A stretch of 64,000 bases of DNA from Phenylobacterium sp. (GTDB lineage Bacteria; Pseudomonadota; Alphaproteobacteria; Caulobacterales; Caulobacteraceae), in assembly GCF_004299445.1 (NCBI RefSeq), contig NZ_SCTC01000063.1, positions 93,300 to 157,299 of the forward strand, in the 5' to 3' direction. The notes under the pieces were generated by a model. The model did no database searches. It was given only the letters and a program-made list of their open reading frames with translations, and was not told the origin of the DNA. The position numbers and the translations under genes were made by a program. How positions within the stretch are numbered: position 1 is the stretch's first letter; every line of letters starts with the position of its first letter. Positions 47,193 to 56,348 of the stretch are shown here, piece after piece.

Positions 47193-49058
47193 TCACCTCT
47201 GCCCGCCGAGGGCGAGGATCTGCCGGCACTCGGCTCTGAAGTCATAGGGCAGGCCGCTGTCATCGGCGCAGTCCGGCCAGCGGCCGGACGAGGTCCAGTA
47301 GTCGACCAGGCCCAACCGAGCGCAGATGCGCACGAAGCGCTTGTCCGCGGTCATGGGACGGTTCGCGGCGAGGAAGAGGATGGCCGGCGTCCAGCGGCCG
47401 AGCACCTGGCCTTCCCGTTCGAACAGGTGCGCGAACGAGGCGCGCTCGGCGGTTTCGAAGGCATCGTCGACCGCTCCGAGCTGGTGCAGTCGGACGATAT
47501 CCACCAGCGAGGCTTGGCCATCGCGCTTCAGCCGCCGGGCCACGGCCTCGCGATGCAAGGCCAGGAAGCTCGGGTCGCGGTCACGGCGATTACGCTGGGC
47601 CTCCACGAACTCGTTGAAGGCGGGATTGTCGAGACCCCGACGCCGCCCGGCCTCGGCCAGCCGTTCCAGCCGATCCCAGTCGCCGGCGTTGGCGGCCGCC
47701 GCGATGGCCTCGCCGACCAGGGGCTGCACGTCTGGCCAGCGGGCGATGTAGGCGTCCCACAGCCCTGCCGTCTCGTCGTGACGACCCATCGCATCCATAA
47801 GGCCGGCGTACCACTGCGCCGCCGGCCAGTAGAGCGGATCCAAGGCTAGCGCCTGGCGAGCATGGTTCAGGGCCTCGCCCAGTCGCCCGACCTCGGCGCA
47901 GAACTGACCCGCCTGGTTCAGCACTTCCGGATCGTTGGGCGCGGCCGCCACGGCGCGTCGCTGGCGATCTTCCCGCGCCGCATAGTCGGCGAGGGGCTCG
48001 AGGTAGCTCAGCGCCTGATGGGCCAGGCCAAGGCTCGGATCCAGCCTCAGCGCCGTCTCGGCGGCCTCGGCCGCATTGGCAGGGGTCAGCTCCGGGAAAT
48101 CCGAGCGTTCGAAGCGTCGCAGGCAGATCACGCGTCGCATGGCGAGTTCCGCCCAGGCGCGCGCAAAGCCCGGTGCGCGGGCGGTCACCTGCCCCAGCAG
48201 CCTCAGGGCCCGGCGGTGTTGGGTTGCATCCCCGGATCCGCCGATGCCGCCCAACGGCGTGCGCGCCTGCAGATAGATATCGTAGGCGTCGGGATCGAGG
48301 GGCTCGCTCCGGGAGGTCGGCGCGAACGTCAGGCTGAGCGCCTCGGCGACGGCCGCGGCGATCTCGTCCTGGACGAGGAACGCGTCGGTCATGTCGCGCT
48401 CGAACGTCCGTGACCAAAGCGTGACGCCGCGAGCGGTCTCCATGAGGTGGGCTGTGATGCGGAACCGGTCGCCCGCCCGCCGAACGGCGCCGTCGAGCAC
48501 GTGGCTGACGCCCAGTTCGGCGCCGACATTGCCTGCCGCCTTCGCGGCGCCGCGGAACTGGAAGCTGGAGCCCTGCCCGATCACCTTCACGCTGGCTCCG
48601 CTGGCGACGGCCTGCAAGATCTCCACCGAGAGTCCGTCAGAGAACCAGCCCAGCGCGTGGTCGTCAGACAGATTGTCGAACGCCAGCACGGCCAGCGTCG
48701 CCCCGTCCGCCTCGCGCGACGGTCGGGCGGTCTCGTCCAGGCGGTAGCCCAGGCCCTTTATGGTGCGGATGGTGAAGCCGCCGCGCGCCAGCGCCAGTTT
48801 TCGCAGGGCCTGGATGCAGCGGTTTATCGCGTCCTCGCCCACGGCTCGGCCGCCCCAGCATTCCGTGACGAGATCGCTGCGGGAAACGACCGAGCCGCGC
48901 CGCTGCGCCAGCAAGGCCAGGACCTGCATGACGCGCGGCTCCAGCACGTCGGAGCCCCCCGCACAGATGACCTCGCGCGTGGCCGGACGCACCTGCAGGC
49001 CGCCCAGTTCGAACGGCCGTCGCCCGGCAAGTCGTACCGCGCCTTCCAATACCGTCAT
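47193..49058 (-). CDS. Winged-helix (OmpR/CadC-type) regulator with TPR region
   Basis: A 621-residue regulator. Residues ~10-110 form an OmpR-type winged helix (GGLQVRPATREVICAGGSDVLEPRVMQVLALLAQ... VSRSDLVTECWGGRAVGEDAINRCIQALRKLA... TIRTIKGLGYRL). A TolB-like segment (LAVLAFDNLSDDHALGWFSDGLSVEILQAVA) and a long TPR-type helical array follow. No membrane helix is seen, unlike CadC. Such proteins often sense a small molecule via the helical part. ATGs at 49112 and 49058 are both possible; the latter begins nearer the conserved fold. It is divergent from the P450/SDR cluster at 49190 and may control it. Confidence 0.88.
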   Translation of the reverse strand: MTVLEGAVRLAGRRPFELGGLQVRPATREVICAGGSDVLEPRVMQVLALLAQRRGSVVSRSDLVTECWGGRAVGEDAINRCIQALRKLALARGGFTIRTIKGLGYRLDETARPSREADGATLAVLAFDNLSDDHALGWFSDGLSVEILQAVASGASVKVIGQGSSFQFRGAAKAAGNVGAELGVSHVLDGAVRRAGDRFRITAHLMETARGVTLWSRTFERDMTDAFLVQDEIAAAVAEALSLTFAPTSRSEPLDPDAYDIYLQARTPLGGIGGSGDATQHRRALRLLGQVTARAPGFARAWAELAMRRVICLRRFERSDFPELTPANAAEAAETALRLDPSLGLAHQALSYLEPLADYAAREDRQRRAVAAAPNDPEVLNQAGQFCAEVGRLGEALNHARQALALDPLYWPAAQWYAGLMDAMGRHDETAGLWDAYIARWPDVQPLVGEAIAAAANAGDWDRLERLAEAGRRRGLDNPAFNEFVEAQRNRRDRDPSFLALHREAVARRLKRDGQASLVDIVRLHQLGAVDDAFETAERASFAHLFEREGQVLGRWTPAILFLAANRPMTADKRFVRICARLGLVDYWTSSGRWPDCADDSGLPYDFRAECRQILALGGQR

Positions 49059-49189
49059 CGGGTTCTCATCGGTTTGGCATCGGGTTGTGGCTGTGGTTCC
49101 CGCCAGGTCCATCCCTCAAGGTTCTTACCACATCTCATTGGCGCGCTTGCGTTCTGTGAACGGCGTCAGGTGATGTCTCGGGGGGCGCT

Positions 49190-50536
49190 ATGAAGACAAG
49201 CACGATGACGGGCGCTGCGCCCGTTGACGCCGATCTGGTTCTGCCGCGACGTCTGGAGGACGTCGACGCGGCCTTCATGACCGACATCCTGCGGCGCAGC
49301 GGCGCAATTTCGCCGACCAATCGCGTGATCAGCCAGTCCGAGCAGGGCGTCGGCATGACCGCGGGCTACTTCTCCTCGATCAAGAAGGTGCGGTGCGCCT
49401 ACGCGGAGCCCGCCGATGCGCCGACCGACTTCGTGGTCAAGGCCTGGCCGTCGCTGGAGATCGCGCCCAAGGACCGCATCGCGGCGATGTTCATCAAGGA
49501 CATCCACGGCTACCGCATCCCCCCCGAGCGGTTCTATCCGCGCCCCCGGACCTATCTGGCCGCCTTCGACGAGGCCCAGAGCCGCTTTGCCCTGGTCATG
49601 GAGGACGTGGGCGTCTTCGCCACCCAGAAGGTGCATGAGCACGAGCTGAGCTTCGACGAGGTCATGCGGATGATCCCCGCCCTGGTCGACGTGGCTGTGG
49701 CCTGGGAAGGCTGCGACCGGGGCGAGAAGGCGGCCGAGCTGGCTGCCATGGATGTCCACCACTGGACCGCGCCCGCCAATCTCGACAGCTTCAAGGCGGC
49801 GATGCCGGGCGGCGCCAAGCTGATCGATCGCATCTCGGATTGCGACAGCTCGCCGCTTTTCGCCAGTGGCACGTGGAAGGCGCGCCTTGGCGTCTCCGAC
49901 CTCAACGCCCGCATGACCACCCGGCTCGACGCCTTCTTCGCCCCGACGCGGCCGGAGAACGGCGCCACCTGCACCCTCACTCATGGCGACATGCGGGGCG
50001 ACAACTTCTTCTTCTGCGAGGATCGACCCGACCACCCGCACGGCTGGCTCTGCATCGACTTCCAGCAGATGTTCTCCGGCCCGGTGCCCTCCGATCTCGG
50101 CTACCTCCTCAACTCCGGCACCGTCCTGCCCGAAGTCTATGCCCGGGAGAGCCAGCTCAAGATCCTGCGCGCGTTCTACGACCGGTTCATGCAGAAGACG
50201 CGGGCCTATCCCGACTACAGCTGGGACCAGTTCCTCAACGAATACCGAATGATGTCGACCGTCCAATGGCTTTACTACGTGGCCTATGGATCGGTGATCG
50301 CGCAGGCCGGCGCCTTCGATAACAACCTCGGCATGCGCATCGAACTCGGCGGCAAGGGCGCCACGCTCGCCGATCTCCCGCCCGAAGAGATCCGCCAGCG
50401 CATGTGGTGGGCCAAGGCCTTCGCCAACTTCACCGAGACCTTCGACGCCTTTGGCCTCGTCGACCACCTGGCCGCGCTGCCGGAAAGCCACGAAGGCCTC
50501 GGCGCCTGGGTCGAGCTTCCCGATCATCTGAAGTGA
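49190..50536 (+). CDS. Phosphotransferase of the aminoglycoside/ecdysteroid kinase-like fold
   Basis: A 448-residue protein with kinase-fold motifs: the catalytic loop CTLTHGDMRGDNFFFC (HGD-x4-N) and metal Asp in LCIDFQQMFSGP; an ATP-anchoring Lys is in FVVKAWPSL. The length and the CIDFQ motif fit the ecdysteroid-kinase/CHK-like branch, whose members phosphorylate small alcohols or steroids. It is the first gene of a tight cluster with two SDRs, an acyl-CoA ligase and a P450; the next gene starts 11 bases later. Confidence 0.87.
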   Translation: MKTSTMTGAAPVDADLVLPRRLEDVDAAFMTDILRRSGAISPTNRVISQSEQGVGMTAGYFSSIKKVRCAYAEPADAPTDFVVKAWPSLEIAPKDRIAAMFIKDIHGYRIPPERFYPRPRTYLAAFDEAQSRFALVMEDVGVFATQKVHEHELSFDEVMRMIPALVDVAVAWEGCDRGEKAAELAAMDVHHWTAPANLDSFKAAMPGGAKLIDRISDCDSSPLFASGTWKARLGVSDLNARMTTRLDAFFAPTRPENGATCTLTHGDMRGDNFFFCEDRPDHPHGWLCIDFQQMFSGPVPSDLGYLLNSGTVLPEVYARESQLKILRAFYDRFMQKTRAYPDYSWDQFLNEYRMMSTVQWLYYVAYGSVIAQAGAFDNNLGMRIELGGKGATLADLPPEEIRQRMWWAKAFANFTETFDAFGLVDHLAALPESHEGLGAWVELPDHLK

Positions 50537-50547
50537 GTGAGACCGCC

Positions 50548-51321
50548 ATGACCCAATTCAAAGACAAGGTGATCCTAATCACCGGCGCCACCTCCGGTCT
50601 CGGCGCCAGCGCAGCCGTCACCCTGGCGGCCCAGGGGGCCAAGGTGGCGATCACCGGACGGCGCGAAGAGCAGGGCGAGGCGGTCGTCGCCAGAATGAAG
50701 GCCGCGGGCGGCGAAGGCCTGTTCATCCGCGCGGACGTCACCGTGCGGGCCGACGTCGAGGCCATGGTCTCCAGGACCGTCGCGCGCTTTGGGCGGCTCG
50801 ACGGGGCGGTCAACAACGCGGGCATCACCAGCGATCCTTTCCTGGCGGTCGCCGACACGCCCGATGAAAGCTGGCACGCCGTCATCAGCACCAACCTCAC
50901 CGCCGTCTTCATGTGCATGAAGTCCGAGATCCCGGCGATCCTCGCCGCCGGCGGCGGCGCGATCGTCAACATCTCCTCGATCTATGGCTTCAAGGGCAGC
51001 GATATCGGCACCAGCGCCTACGCCGCCGCCAAGCACGGCGTCATCGGTCTCACCAAGTCCGCGGCGATCGACTACGCGCAGCAGGGGCTCCGAGTGAACG
51101 CGCTCTGCCCCGGCTACTGCCACTCCGAGATGGTCGACCCCTATGTCGAGGCCGAGCCGGATCTGTTCGTGAAGATCATCGCCCGCCACAGCGCCATGGA
51201 CCGGCTGGGCGAATCTCAGGAAGCGGCCGACGCCATCGCCTACCTGCTCTCCGACAAGTCCAGCTTCATCAACGGCGTCGCCCTGCCGCTCGACGGCGGC
51301 CCGACGACGCGGCTGTACTAG
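50548..51321 (+). CDS. Short-chain dehydrogenase/reductase, copy 1
   Basis: A 257-residue classical SDR. It has the cofactor motif TGATSGLGAS, NNAG, the catalytic Ser in IVNISSIYG and YxxxK in SAYAAAKHG. It is roughly 80% identical by eye to the SDR at 54629-55402, same length and same MTQF- start and PTTRLY end, so the two come from a recent duplication either side of the ligase and P450 genes. Substrate likely an alcohol or ketone group of the compound degraded here. Confidence 0.93.
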   Translation: MTQFKDKVILITGATSGLGASAAVTLAAQGAKVAITGRREEQGEAVVARMKAAGGEGLFIRADVTVRADVEAMVSRTVARFGRLDGAVNNAGITSDPFLAVADTPDESWHAVISTNLTAVFMCMKSEIPAILAAGGGAIVNISSIYGFKGSDIGTSAYAAAKHGVIGLTKSAAIDYAQQGLRVNALCPGYCHSEMVDPYVEAEPDLFVKIIARHSAMDRLGESQEAADAIAYLLSDKSSFINGVALPLDGGPTTRLY

Positions 51322-51336
51322 GGGCGATCGACCAGA

Positions 51337-51747
51337 ATGCCCACCCAGGACTTCGACGCCGCCGTCGCCGCCAGCCGGGCGGCTGTTCAGGCCATGGGTC
51401 AGGGCGATCCCGAACCGAGCCTCGCCCTTTGGACACGCCGCGGCGACGCTGTCCTGGCCAACCCCCTCAAGCCCGCAGTCGTGGGTTGGGCGCAAATCGA
51501 GGCCGAGGTCCGGCGGGTGGCCGCATCGTTCACGGGCGCCGCCCCGCCCATGACCTTCGAGGAGGTCGCGCGGTTCGTCACCCCCGACATGGGCTACGTC
51601 ATCGCCTTCGAGCGCGCCCGCGTCCGGCGGGTGGGATCGGAGGATCTGGTCCCGCTGTCGCTCCGCGTCACGACCGTGTTCCGGCGGGAACTGGAAGGCT
51701 GGAAGCTGGTCCTCCGGCACGCCGACCGCCTCCCGGCCGATGCATGA
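51337..51747 (+). CDS. SnoaL/NTF2-like protein
   Basis: A 136-residue small alpha+beta-cone protein (FDAAVAASRAAVQAMGQGDPEPSLALWTRRGDAVLANPLKPAVVGWAQIEAEVRRVAASF... GWKLVLRHADRLP), matching the SnoaL/DUF4440-like pattern. Members are hydratases, isomerases or binding proteins. It is in the middle of the P450 cluster. Confidence 0.82.
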   Translation: MPTQDFDAAVAASRAAVQAMGQGDPEPSLALWTRRGDAVLANPLKPAVVGWAQIEAEVRRVAASFTGAAPPMTFEEVARFVTPDMGYVIAFERARVRRVGSEDLVPLSLRVTTVFRRELEGWKLVLRHADRLPADA

Positions 51748-51780
51748 ACAAGCCCAGGACGGTCTGAGCGGAGGACACCC

Positions 51781-53391
51781 ATGTACAAGGTCGCCCTTGC
51801 CGAATCCCACTTCCCCGCGCAGCAGGACGACGTCGTCCTGCCTCTGACCGTCGGCGGCGGCCTGCGCGCCCAGGCGCGCGCCACGCCGGACGCCCCCGCT
51901 CTGGTCGAGACCGACGCCGCCGGCGAGCTTGGCCGCCGCTGGACCTACGGCGAGTTGCTGGCCGACGCCCAACGCCTGGCCGGCGCGTTGCTCTCCCGTT
52001 ACCGGCCCGGCGAACGCATCGCCGTCTGGGCGCCCAACATCCCGGAGTGGGTGATCATCGAGTACGCCGCAGCCCTCGCGGGGCTTGTGCTGGTGACGGT
52101 CAACCCCGCCTACAGGCCCCGTGAGCTGAAGTTCGTGCTGGAGCAGTCACGCAGCGCCGGCCTGTTCCTGGTTCGCGAGTTCCGCGGCAATCCGATGGCC
52201 GAAACCGCTGCGGCGGTGGTGGCAGAGCTGCCGGGCGTGCGCGAGGTCGTCGACCTGGCTGATCCGGCCGCCCTCTACGCCGGCCACGACATCCCCTGCG
52301 AGCTGCCGGACGTGCAGCCCGATGATGCGGTCCAGATCCAGTACACCTCGGGCACCACCGGCTTCCCCAAGGGCGCGGTGCTGCATCACCGGGGCATCAT
52401 GAACAATCCCCGGTTCTTCATGGCGCGGTTCGCGATGCCAAGCGGCGGCAAGACCGTCTGCATCATGCCCATGTTCCACACCTCCGGCTGTGTCGGTGGA
52501 ACCCTGGGTTCCCTTCTGACCGGAGGGGTCCTGATTCTCCCGCCCGCGTTCGATCCGGCCTGCGTGCTGGACCTTTTCGCTCGCGAACGGCCCGGCGCCT
52601 TCATCGGCGTGCCGACAATGTTGGTCGCCATCCTGGCGGAACAGGAGGCCCGCCCGCGCGACGTCTCCTCGATCCGGTTCATGTACTCCGGGGGATCGAT
52701 GGTGCCGCCGGAGCTGATCCGCCGGATCAAGGCGACCTTCGGCTGCGACTTCGCCACCGTTTACGGCCAGACCGAGACCTCGCCGCTGCTGACGACGACC
52801 TATCGAGACGACAATCTCGAGGACAGCAGCGAGACCATCGGCCAGGCGCTCCCACACACGGAGCTCTCGATCCGCGATCCTGCCACCAACACCGTGGTCC
52901 CCATCGGCCAGGTCGGAGAGATCTGCGCCCGGGGCTACGCCCTCATGCTTGGCTACAACGATAATCCCGAGGCCACCGCCGCCACGATCGACGCCGAGGG
53001 CTGGCTGCACACCGGCGATCTCGGGACCATGGATGCGCGGGGTTATCTCAGGATCACCGGTCGGGTGAAGGAGATGATCATCCGGGGCGGCGAGAACCTG
53101 TTCCCGGCCGAGATCGAGAACGCGATGCTCGAACATCCCGACATCGTGGAGATCGCCGTCGTCGGCATTCCGGACGAAAAGTGGGGCGAGATCGTCGCCT
53201 GCTTCCTGCGCCTGCGTCCCGGCGCTGTGTTGGATCGCGCCGCCATGGTCGCCCATTGCCGGGAACGCCTCGCCGCGCCCAAGACCCCCGCCCACTGGAT
53301 CGAGGTCCAGGACTGGCCTCTCACCGGCTCGGGCAAGATCCAGAAGTTCGTCCTCCGCGACCAGTTCGTCGCCGGCGTCTTTCAATCCTGA
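51781..53391 (+). CDS. Acyl-CoA synthetase (AMP-binding family)
   Basis: A 536-residue ANL-family ligase activating a carboxylic acid with ATP and CoA. Key motifs: P-loop-like QYTSGTTGFPKGAVLHH, TVYGQTETSPLL, GWLHTGDLGTMDARGYLRITGRVKEMIIRGGENLFPAEIE, and the C-terminal Lys in LTGSGKIQKF. It opens the degradation of a fatty, steroid-side-chain or aromatic acid; the neighbours (P450, SDRs) suggest a cyclic or terpenoid substrate, which is inference. Confidence 0.93.
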   Translation: MYKVALAESHFPAQQDDVVLPLTVGGGLRAQARATPDAPALVETDAAGELGRRWTYGELLADAQRLAGALLSRYRPGERIAVWAPNIPEWVIIEYAAALAGLVLVTVNPAYRPRELKFVLEQSRSAGLFLVREFRGNPMAETAAAVVAELPGVREVVDLADPAALYAGHDIPCELPDVQPDDAVQIQYTSGTTGFPKGAVLHHRGIMNNPRFFMARFAMPSGGKTVCIMPMFHTSGCVGGTLGSLLTGGVLILPPAFDPACVLDLFARERPGAFIGVPTMLVAILAEQEARPRDVSSIRFMYSGGSMVPPELIRRIKATFGCDFATVYGQTETSPLLTTTYRDDNLEDSSETIGQALPHTELSIRDPATNTVVPIGQVGEICARGYALMLGYNDNPEATAATIDAEGWLHTGDLGTMDARGYLRITGRVKEMIIRGGENLFPAEIENAMLEHPDIVEIAVVGIPDEKWGEIVACFLRLRPGAVLDRAAMVAHCRERLAAPKTPAHWIEVQDWPLTGSGKIQKFVLRDQFVAGVFQS

Positions 53392-53404
53392 TCGGAACCG
53401 CCAT

Positions 53405-54601
53405 ATGGCCGAACCCACGATCCCGGACTTCTTCAACATGCCCCCGGTTGAGGTCCGCGCCTGGACGCGGCGCGCAGCGGCTGAGGGGCCAACCCTGATC
53501 GACGAGGCGACGGGGGCGGTCATCGTGCTGCGCCATGCCGATGTCGAACGGCTCCTGACCGACACCCGCATGGTGGGCTTGGGCCTCTCGTTCTTTGACA
53601 TCCTGGGGATCAAGGATGGCCCGCTGCGGGATTGGTACGGGTCGATCATGTTCACCAATGAGGGGCAGACGCACCACCGCATGCGCGCCCTCGTGGGCAA
53701 GGCCTTTTCGCCCCGCTCCGTCGAGGCCCTCCGGCCGGTCGCCGCCGAGGTGATCCGTGAGCGCCTGGCCAGGATCAAGGCCCAGGGTGAGGGCGATCTG
53801 GTGGCCGCCCTGGCGGATGCGCCGACGCAGGTGATGTGCCGTCTTCTGGGCGTGCCGCTGGCCGACGGCCCGGTCTTTACGGCCTGGGTCGGAGCCCTTT
53901 CCCCGGTGTTCCTGCTCATGAGCCCCGAGCAGATCGCCGCCGCCACCGACGCGATCGAGAAGCTGCTGGCCTACACGGCTGACCTCTGCGCCCGCCGCGA
54001 GGCCGCTCCCGGAGACGATCTGATCTCGGCCCTGATCGCCGTGGAGCATGACGGCGAGCGGCTCACCCGCGCGGAAACCGCCGCCATGGTCGCCAATCTG
54101 CTGGTCGCGGGCCACGACACCACCGCCAGCCAGAGCGCCTGCACGTTCCTGACCCTGCTGGCCCAGCCGGACCTGCTGGCCGAAGCCCGTAGCGATCCTG
54201 GCCTGATCTCGGCGATCGTCACGGAATCCATTCGTCTGGAGCCCAGCATCGGGATCATCGGCCGCACGCTGATCGAACCGGCTGAGATCTGCGGCGTGCT
54301 CCGGCCGGCCGGAGCGATGATCGTGCTGAACACGCTCAGCGCCAACACCGACCCCGCCGTCTGGCGCGACGCGGACGTGTTCGATCCGCGCCGTTTCTCA
54401 GACCCGGACGCGCCGCGCATGCTCACCTTCGGCGGCGGCGTGCATGCGTGCCTCGGAACCTGGCTGGCGCGCGTCACCCTGGAAGAGATGGTCCGCGCCG
54501 TGGCCGAGCTCGCGCCCACGCTTACCGCGCCGAAGGCCGACATCTCCTGGACCCGCGTGCTGGGCGAAAATCCCGAGCGCCTCCCGGTCGCCGTTGGCTG
54601 A
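53405..54601 (+). CDS. Bacterial cytochrome P450
   Basis: A 398-residue soluble P450. Motifs: I-helix VAGHDTTASQSAC (oxygen activation), K-helix ESIRLEPS (ExxR), and the heme loop FGGGVHACLGTWLAR with the cysteine ligand. No membrane anchor or fused reductase is present, so it needs a separate ferredoxin, not seen in the window. It is 13 bases downstream of the ligase gene, in the cluster. Confidence 0.95.
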   Translation: MAEPTIPDFFNMPPVEVRAWTRRAAAEGPTLIDEATGAVIVLRHADVERLLTDTRMVGLGLSFFDILGIKDGPLRDWYGSIMFTNEGQTHHRMRALVGKAFSPRSVEALRPVAAEVIRERLARIKAQGEGDLVAALADAPTQVMCRLLGVPLADGPVFTAWVGALSPVFLLMSPEQIAAATDAIEKLLAYTADLCARREAAPGDDLISALIAVEHDGERLTRAETAAMVANLLVAGHDTTASQSACTFLTLLAQPDLLAEARSDPGLISAIVTESIRLEPSIGIIGRTLIEPAEICGVLRPAGAMIVLNTLSANTDPAVWRDADVFDPRRFSDPDAPRMLTFGGGVHACLGTWLARVTLEEMVRAVAELAPTLTAPKADISWTRVLGENPERLPVAVG

Positions 54602-54628
54602 ACCCACGCACCCGAAGGAACCCACACC

Positions 54629-55402
54629 ATGACCCAATTCCAAGACAAGGTGATCCTGATCACCGGCGGCACGTCGGGCCTGGGGGCCACCACCGCGGTG
54701 TCCCTGGCCAGTCAGGGCGCCAAGGTCGTCATCACCGGCCGCCGCGAGGCGCAGGGCCAGGCGGTGCTGGCGCAGATGAAGGCGGCCGGTGGCGAGGGCT
54801 TGTTCATCCAGGGCGATATCACCGTCCGCGCCGACGTCGCGGCGATGGTGTCCGGCACGGTGGCCCGCTTTGGCCGGCTCGACGGGGCGGTCAACAACGC
54901 CGGTATAGCGGGCGAGCCCTTCCACCAGGTCGCCGACATGCCCGAGGAGAACTGGCATGCGGTGATCAACACCAACCTCACCGCGGTCTTCATGAGCCTG
55001 AAGTTCGAGATCCCCGCAATGCTCGCTTCCGGCGGCGGCGCCATCGTCAACATCGCCTCGATCCTGGGCCTGGAGGGCAGCGACATCGGCCACTCGGCCT
55101 ACGCCGCCGCCAAGCACGGGGTCGTCGGCCTCACCAAGTCCGCCGCCGTAGACTATGGGCAGCAAGGCCTGCGGGTGAACGCGCTGTGTCCCGGCTACTG
55201 CCACTCGGAGATGGTCGATCCCTACGTCGAGGCCGAACCCGAGCTGTTCGTGAAGATCCTCGCGCGCCACAGCGCGATGAACCGGCTGGGCGAGTCCCAG
55301 GAAGTCGCCGACGCCATCGAGTACCTGCTTTCGGACAAATCCAGCTTCATCAACGGCGTCGCGCTGCCCCTCGACGGCGGCCCGACGACGCGCCTGTACT
55401 GA
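54629..55402 (+). CDS. Short-chain dehydrogenase/reductase, copy 2
   Basis: A 257-residue classical SDR, near-duplicate of 50548-51321. Cofactor motif TGGTSGLGAT, NNAG, Ser in IVNIASI (the usual Ser before the Ile is Ala-Ser here, IASI), and YxxxK in SAYAAAKHG. The copies differ mostly at the substrate-side loop (residues ~90-150), so they may act on different positions of one compound. Last gene of the cluster; the following 265 bases have no gene I can support. Confidence 0.93.
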   Translation: MTQFQDKVILITGGTSGLGATTAVSLASQGAKVVITGRREAQGQAVLAQMKAAGGEGLFIQGDITVRADVAAMVSGTVARFGRLDGAVNNAGIAGEPFHQVADMPEENWHAVINTNLTAVFMSLKFEIPAMLASGGGAIVNIASILGLEGSDIGHSAYAAAKHGVVGLTKSAAVDYGQQGLRVNALCPGYCHSEMVDPYVEAEPELFVKILARHSAMNRLGESQEVADAIEYLLSDKSSFINGVALPLDGGPTTRLY

Positions 55403-55667
55403 AGTGCGGCCGGAAGCGGGTAGGCGAGCCTGACGACATTCCTCCAGGCCCGCTAGCGCGACGTCGGCAAGGGGGCGATATCCACCGGCGCGGCCCGGAC
55501 GGAAAATGGGGCGTCGCCATCGACGGATGGAGCGCGGACGAGCCGCCAACTCGACCGTCGCGTGGGCGCCCGCAGGGCCCTTGTCGCGAGAGGAGGGTGT
55601 TGCGACGCCTCGACCCTTACCCAGCGCGGGGGTTCACAGCATGGGCCAGGGGGCCTAAAGGGCGCCG

Positions 55668-56348
55668 ATGGTCGAGTTCGCGCTTGCTCCGCCGCCCGTT
55701 CCTGTCGTGCCCGTCGAGGGCGAGGCAGGGGGCTTTCCGGTCCGCCGCATTCTCTGCGTGGGGCGCAACTATGCTGCCCACCGTAGGGAGATGGGGGGCG
55801 ATGACCGCGACCCGCCGTTCTTCTTCGCCAAGCCCGCGGACGCCGTGGTCCCGCCAGGACGCGACCCGGTCTACCCGCCGCGCACAGCCAACCTGCACCA
55901 TGAGATCGAGCTGGTGGTGGCGATCGGCGCCGCCGGCCGGGACGTGGCGGTGGGCGATGCGCTGGCGTTGGTCTACGGCTATGCGGTCGGCGTCGACCTG
56001 ACGCGCCGCGACCTGCAGAACGCGGCCAAGGACAAGGGCCAGCCCTGGGATTCATCGAAGGGGTTCGACGACAGCGCGCCGATCTCGGCGATCCGCCGCT
56101 GGTCGGGCGACCCGCCACAGGGCCGCATCTCCATCTCGGTGAATGGGACGGTGAAGCAGGACGCCACGGTCGCCGACATGATCTGGAACGTGGCCGAGAT
56201 CATTTCCGAGGCCTCGAAGCTGTGGGCGCTGGCGCCCGGCGATCTGATCTACACGGGCACGCCCGAGGGCGTCGGCCCCCTGGTCAGGGGCGACACGGTC
56301 GAGGGCGAGGTCGAGGGCGTGGGCCGGCTCGCCTTCCGGGTCGCCTGA
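55668..56348 (+). CDS. Fumarylacetoacetate/fumarylpyruvate hydrolase family protein
   Basis: A 226-residue FAH-family hydrolase. Visible motifs: FPVRRILCVGRNYAAHRREMG, FFFAKPADAVVPPG, LHHEIELVVAIG (metal-ligand Glu), YAVGVDLTRRDLQ, KGFDDSAPIS and LIYTGTPEGVGPL. The compact size fits fumarylpyruvate hydrolase (gentisate pathway) more than eukaryote-type fumarylacetoacetase. Its stop overlaps the zeta-GST start by one base, coupling the two as in gentisate/homogentisate ring-cleavage operons. Confidence 0.9.
   Translation: MVEFALAPPPVPVVPVEGEAGGFPVRRILCVGRNYAAHRREMGGDDRDPPFFFAKPADAVVPPGRDPVYPPRTANLHHEIELVVAIGAAGRDVAVGDALALVYGYAVGVDLTRRDLQNAAKDKGQPWDSSKGFDDSAPISAIRRWSGDPPQGRISISVNGTVKQDATVADMIWNVAEIISEASKLWALAPGDLIYTGTPEGVGPLVRGDTVEGEVEGVGRLAFRVA

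Noticed and set aside
55403-55667. Gene-less 265-base stretch after the second SDR
   Set aside because: Frames that cross it have no motif and no ribosome site; no RNA structure or promoter stands out, so nothing is called.
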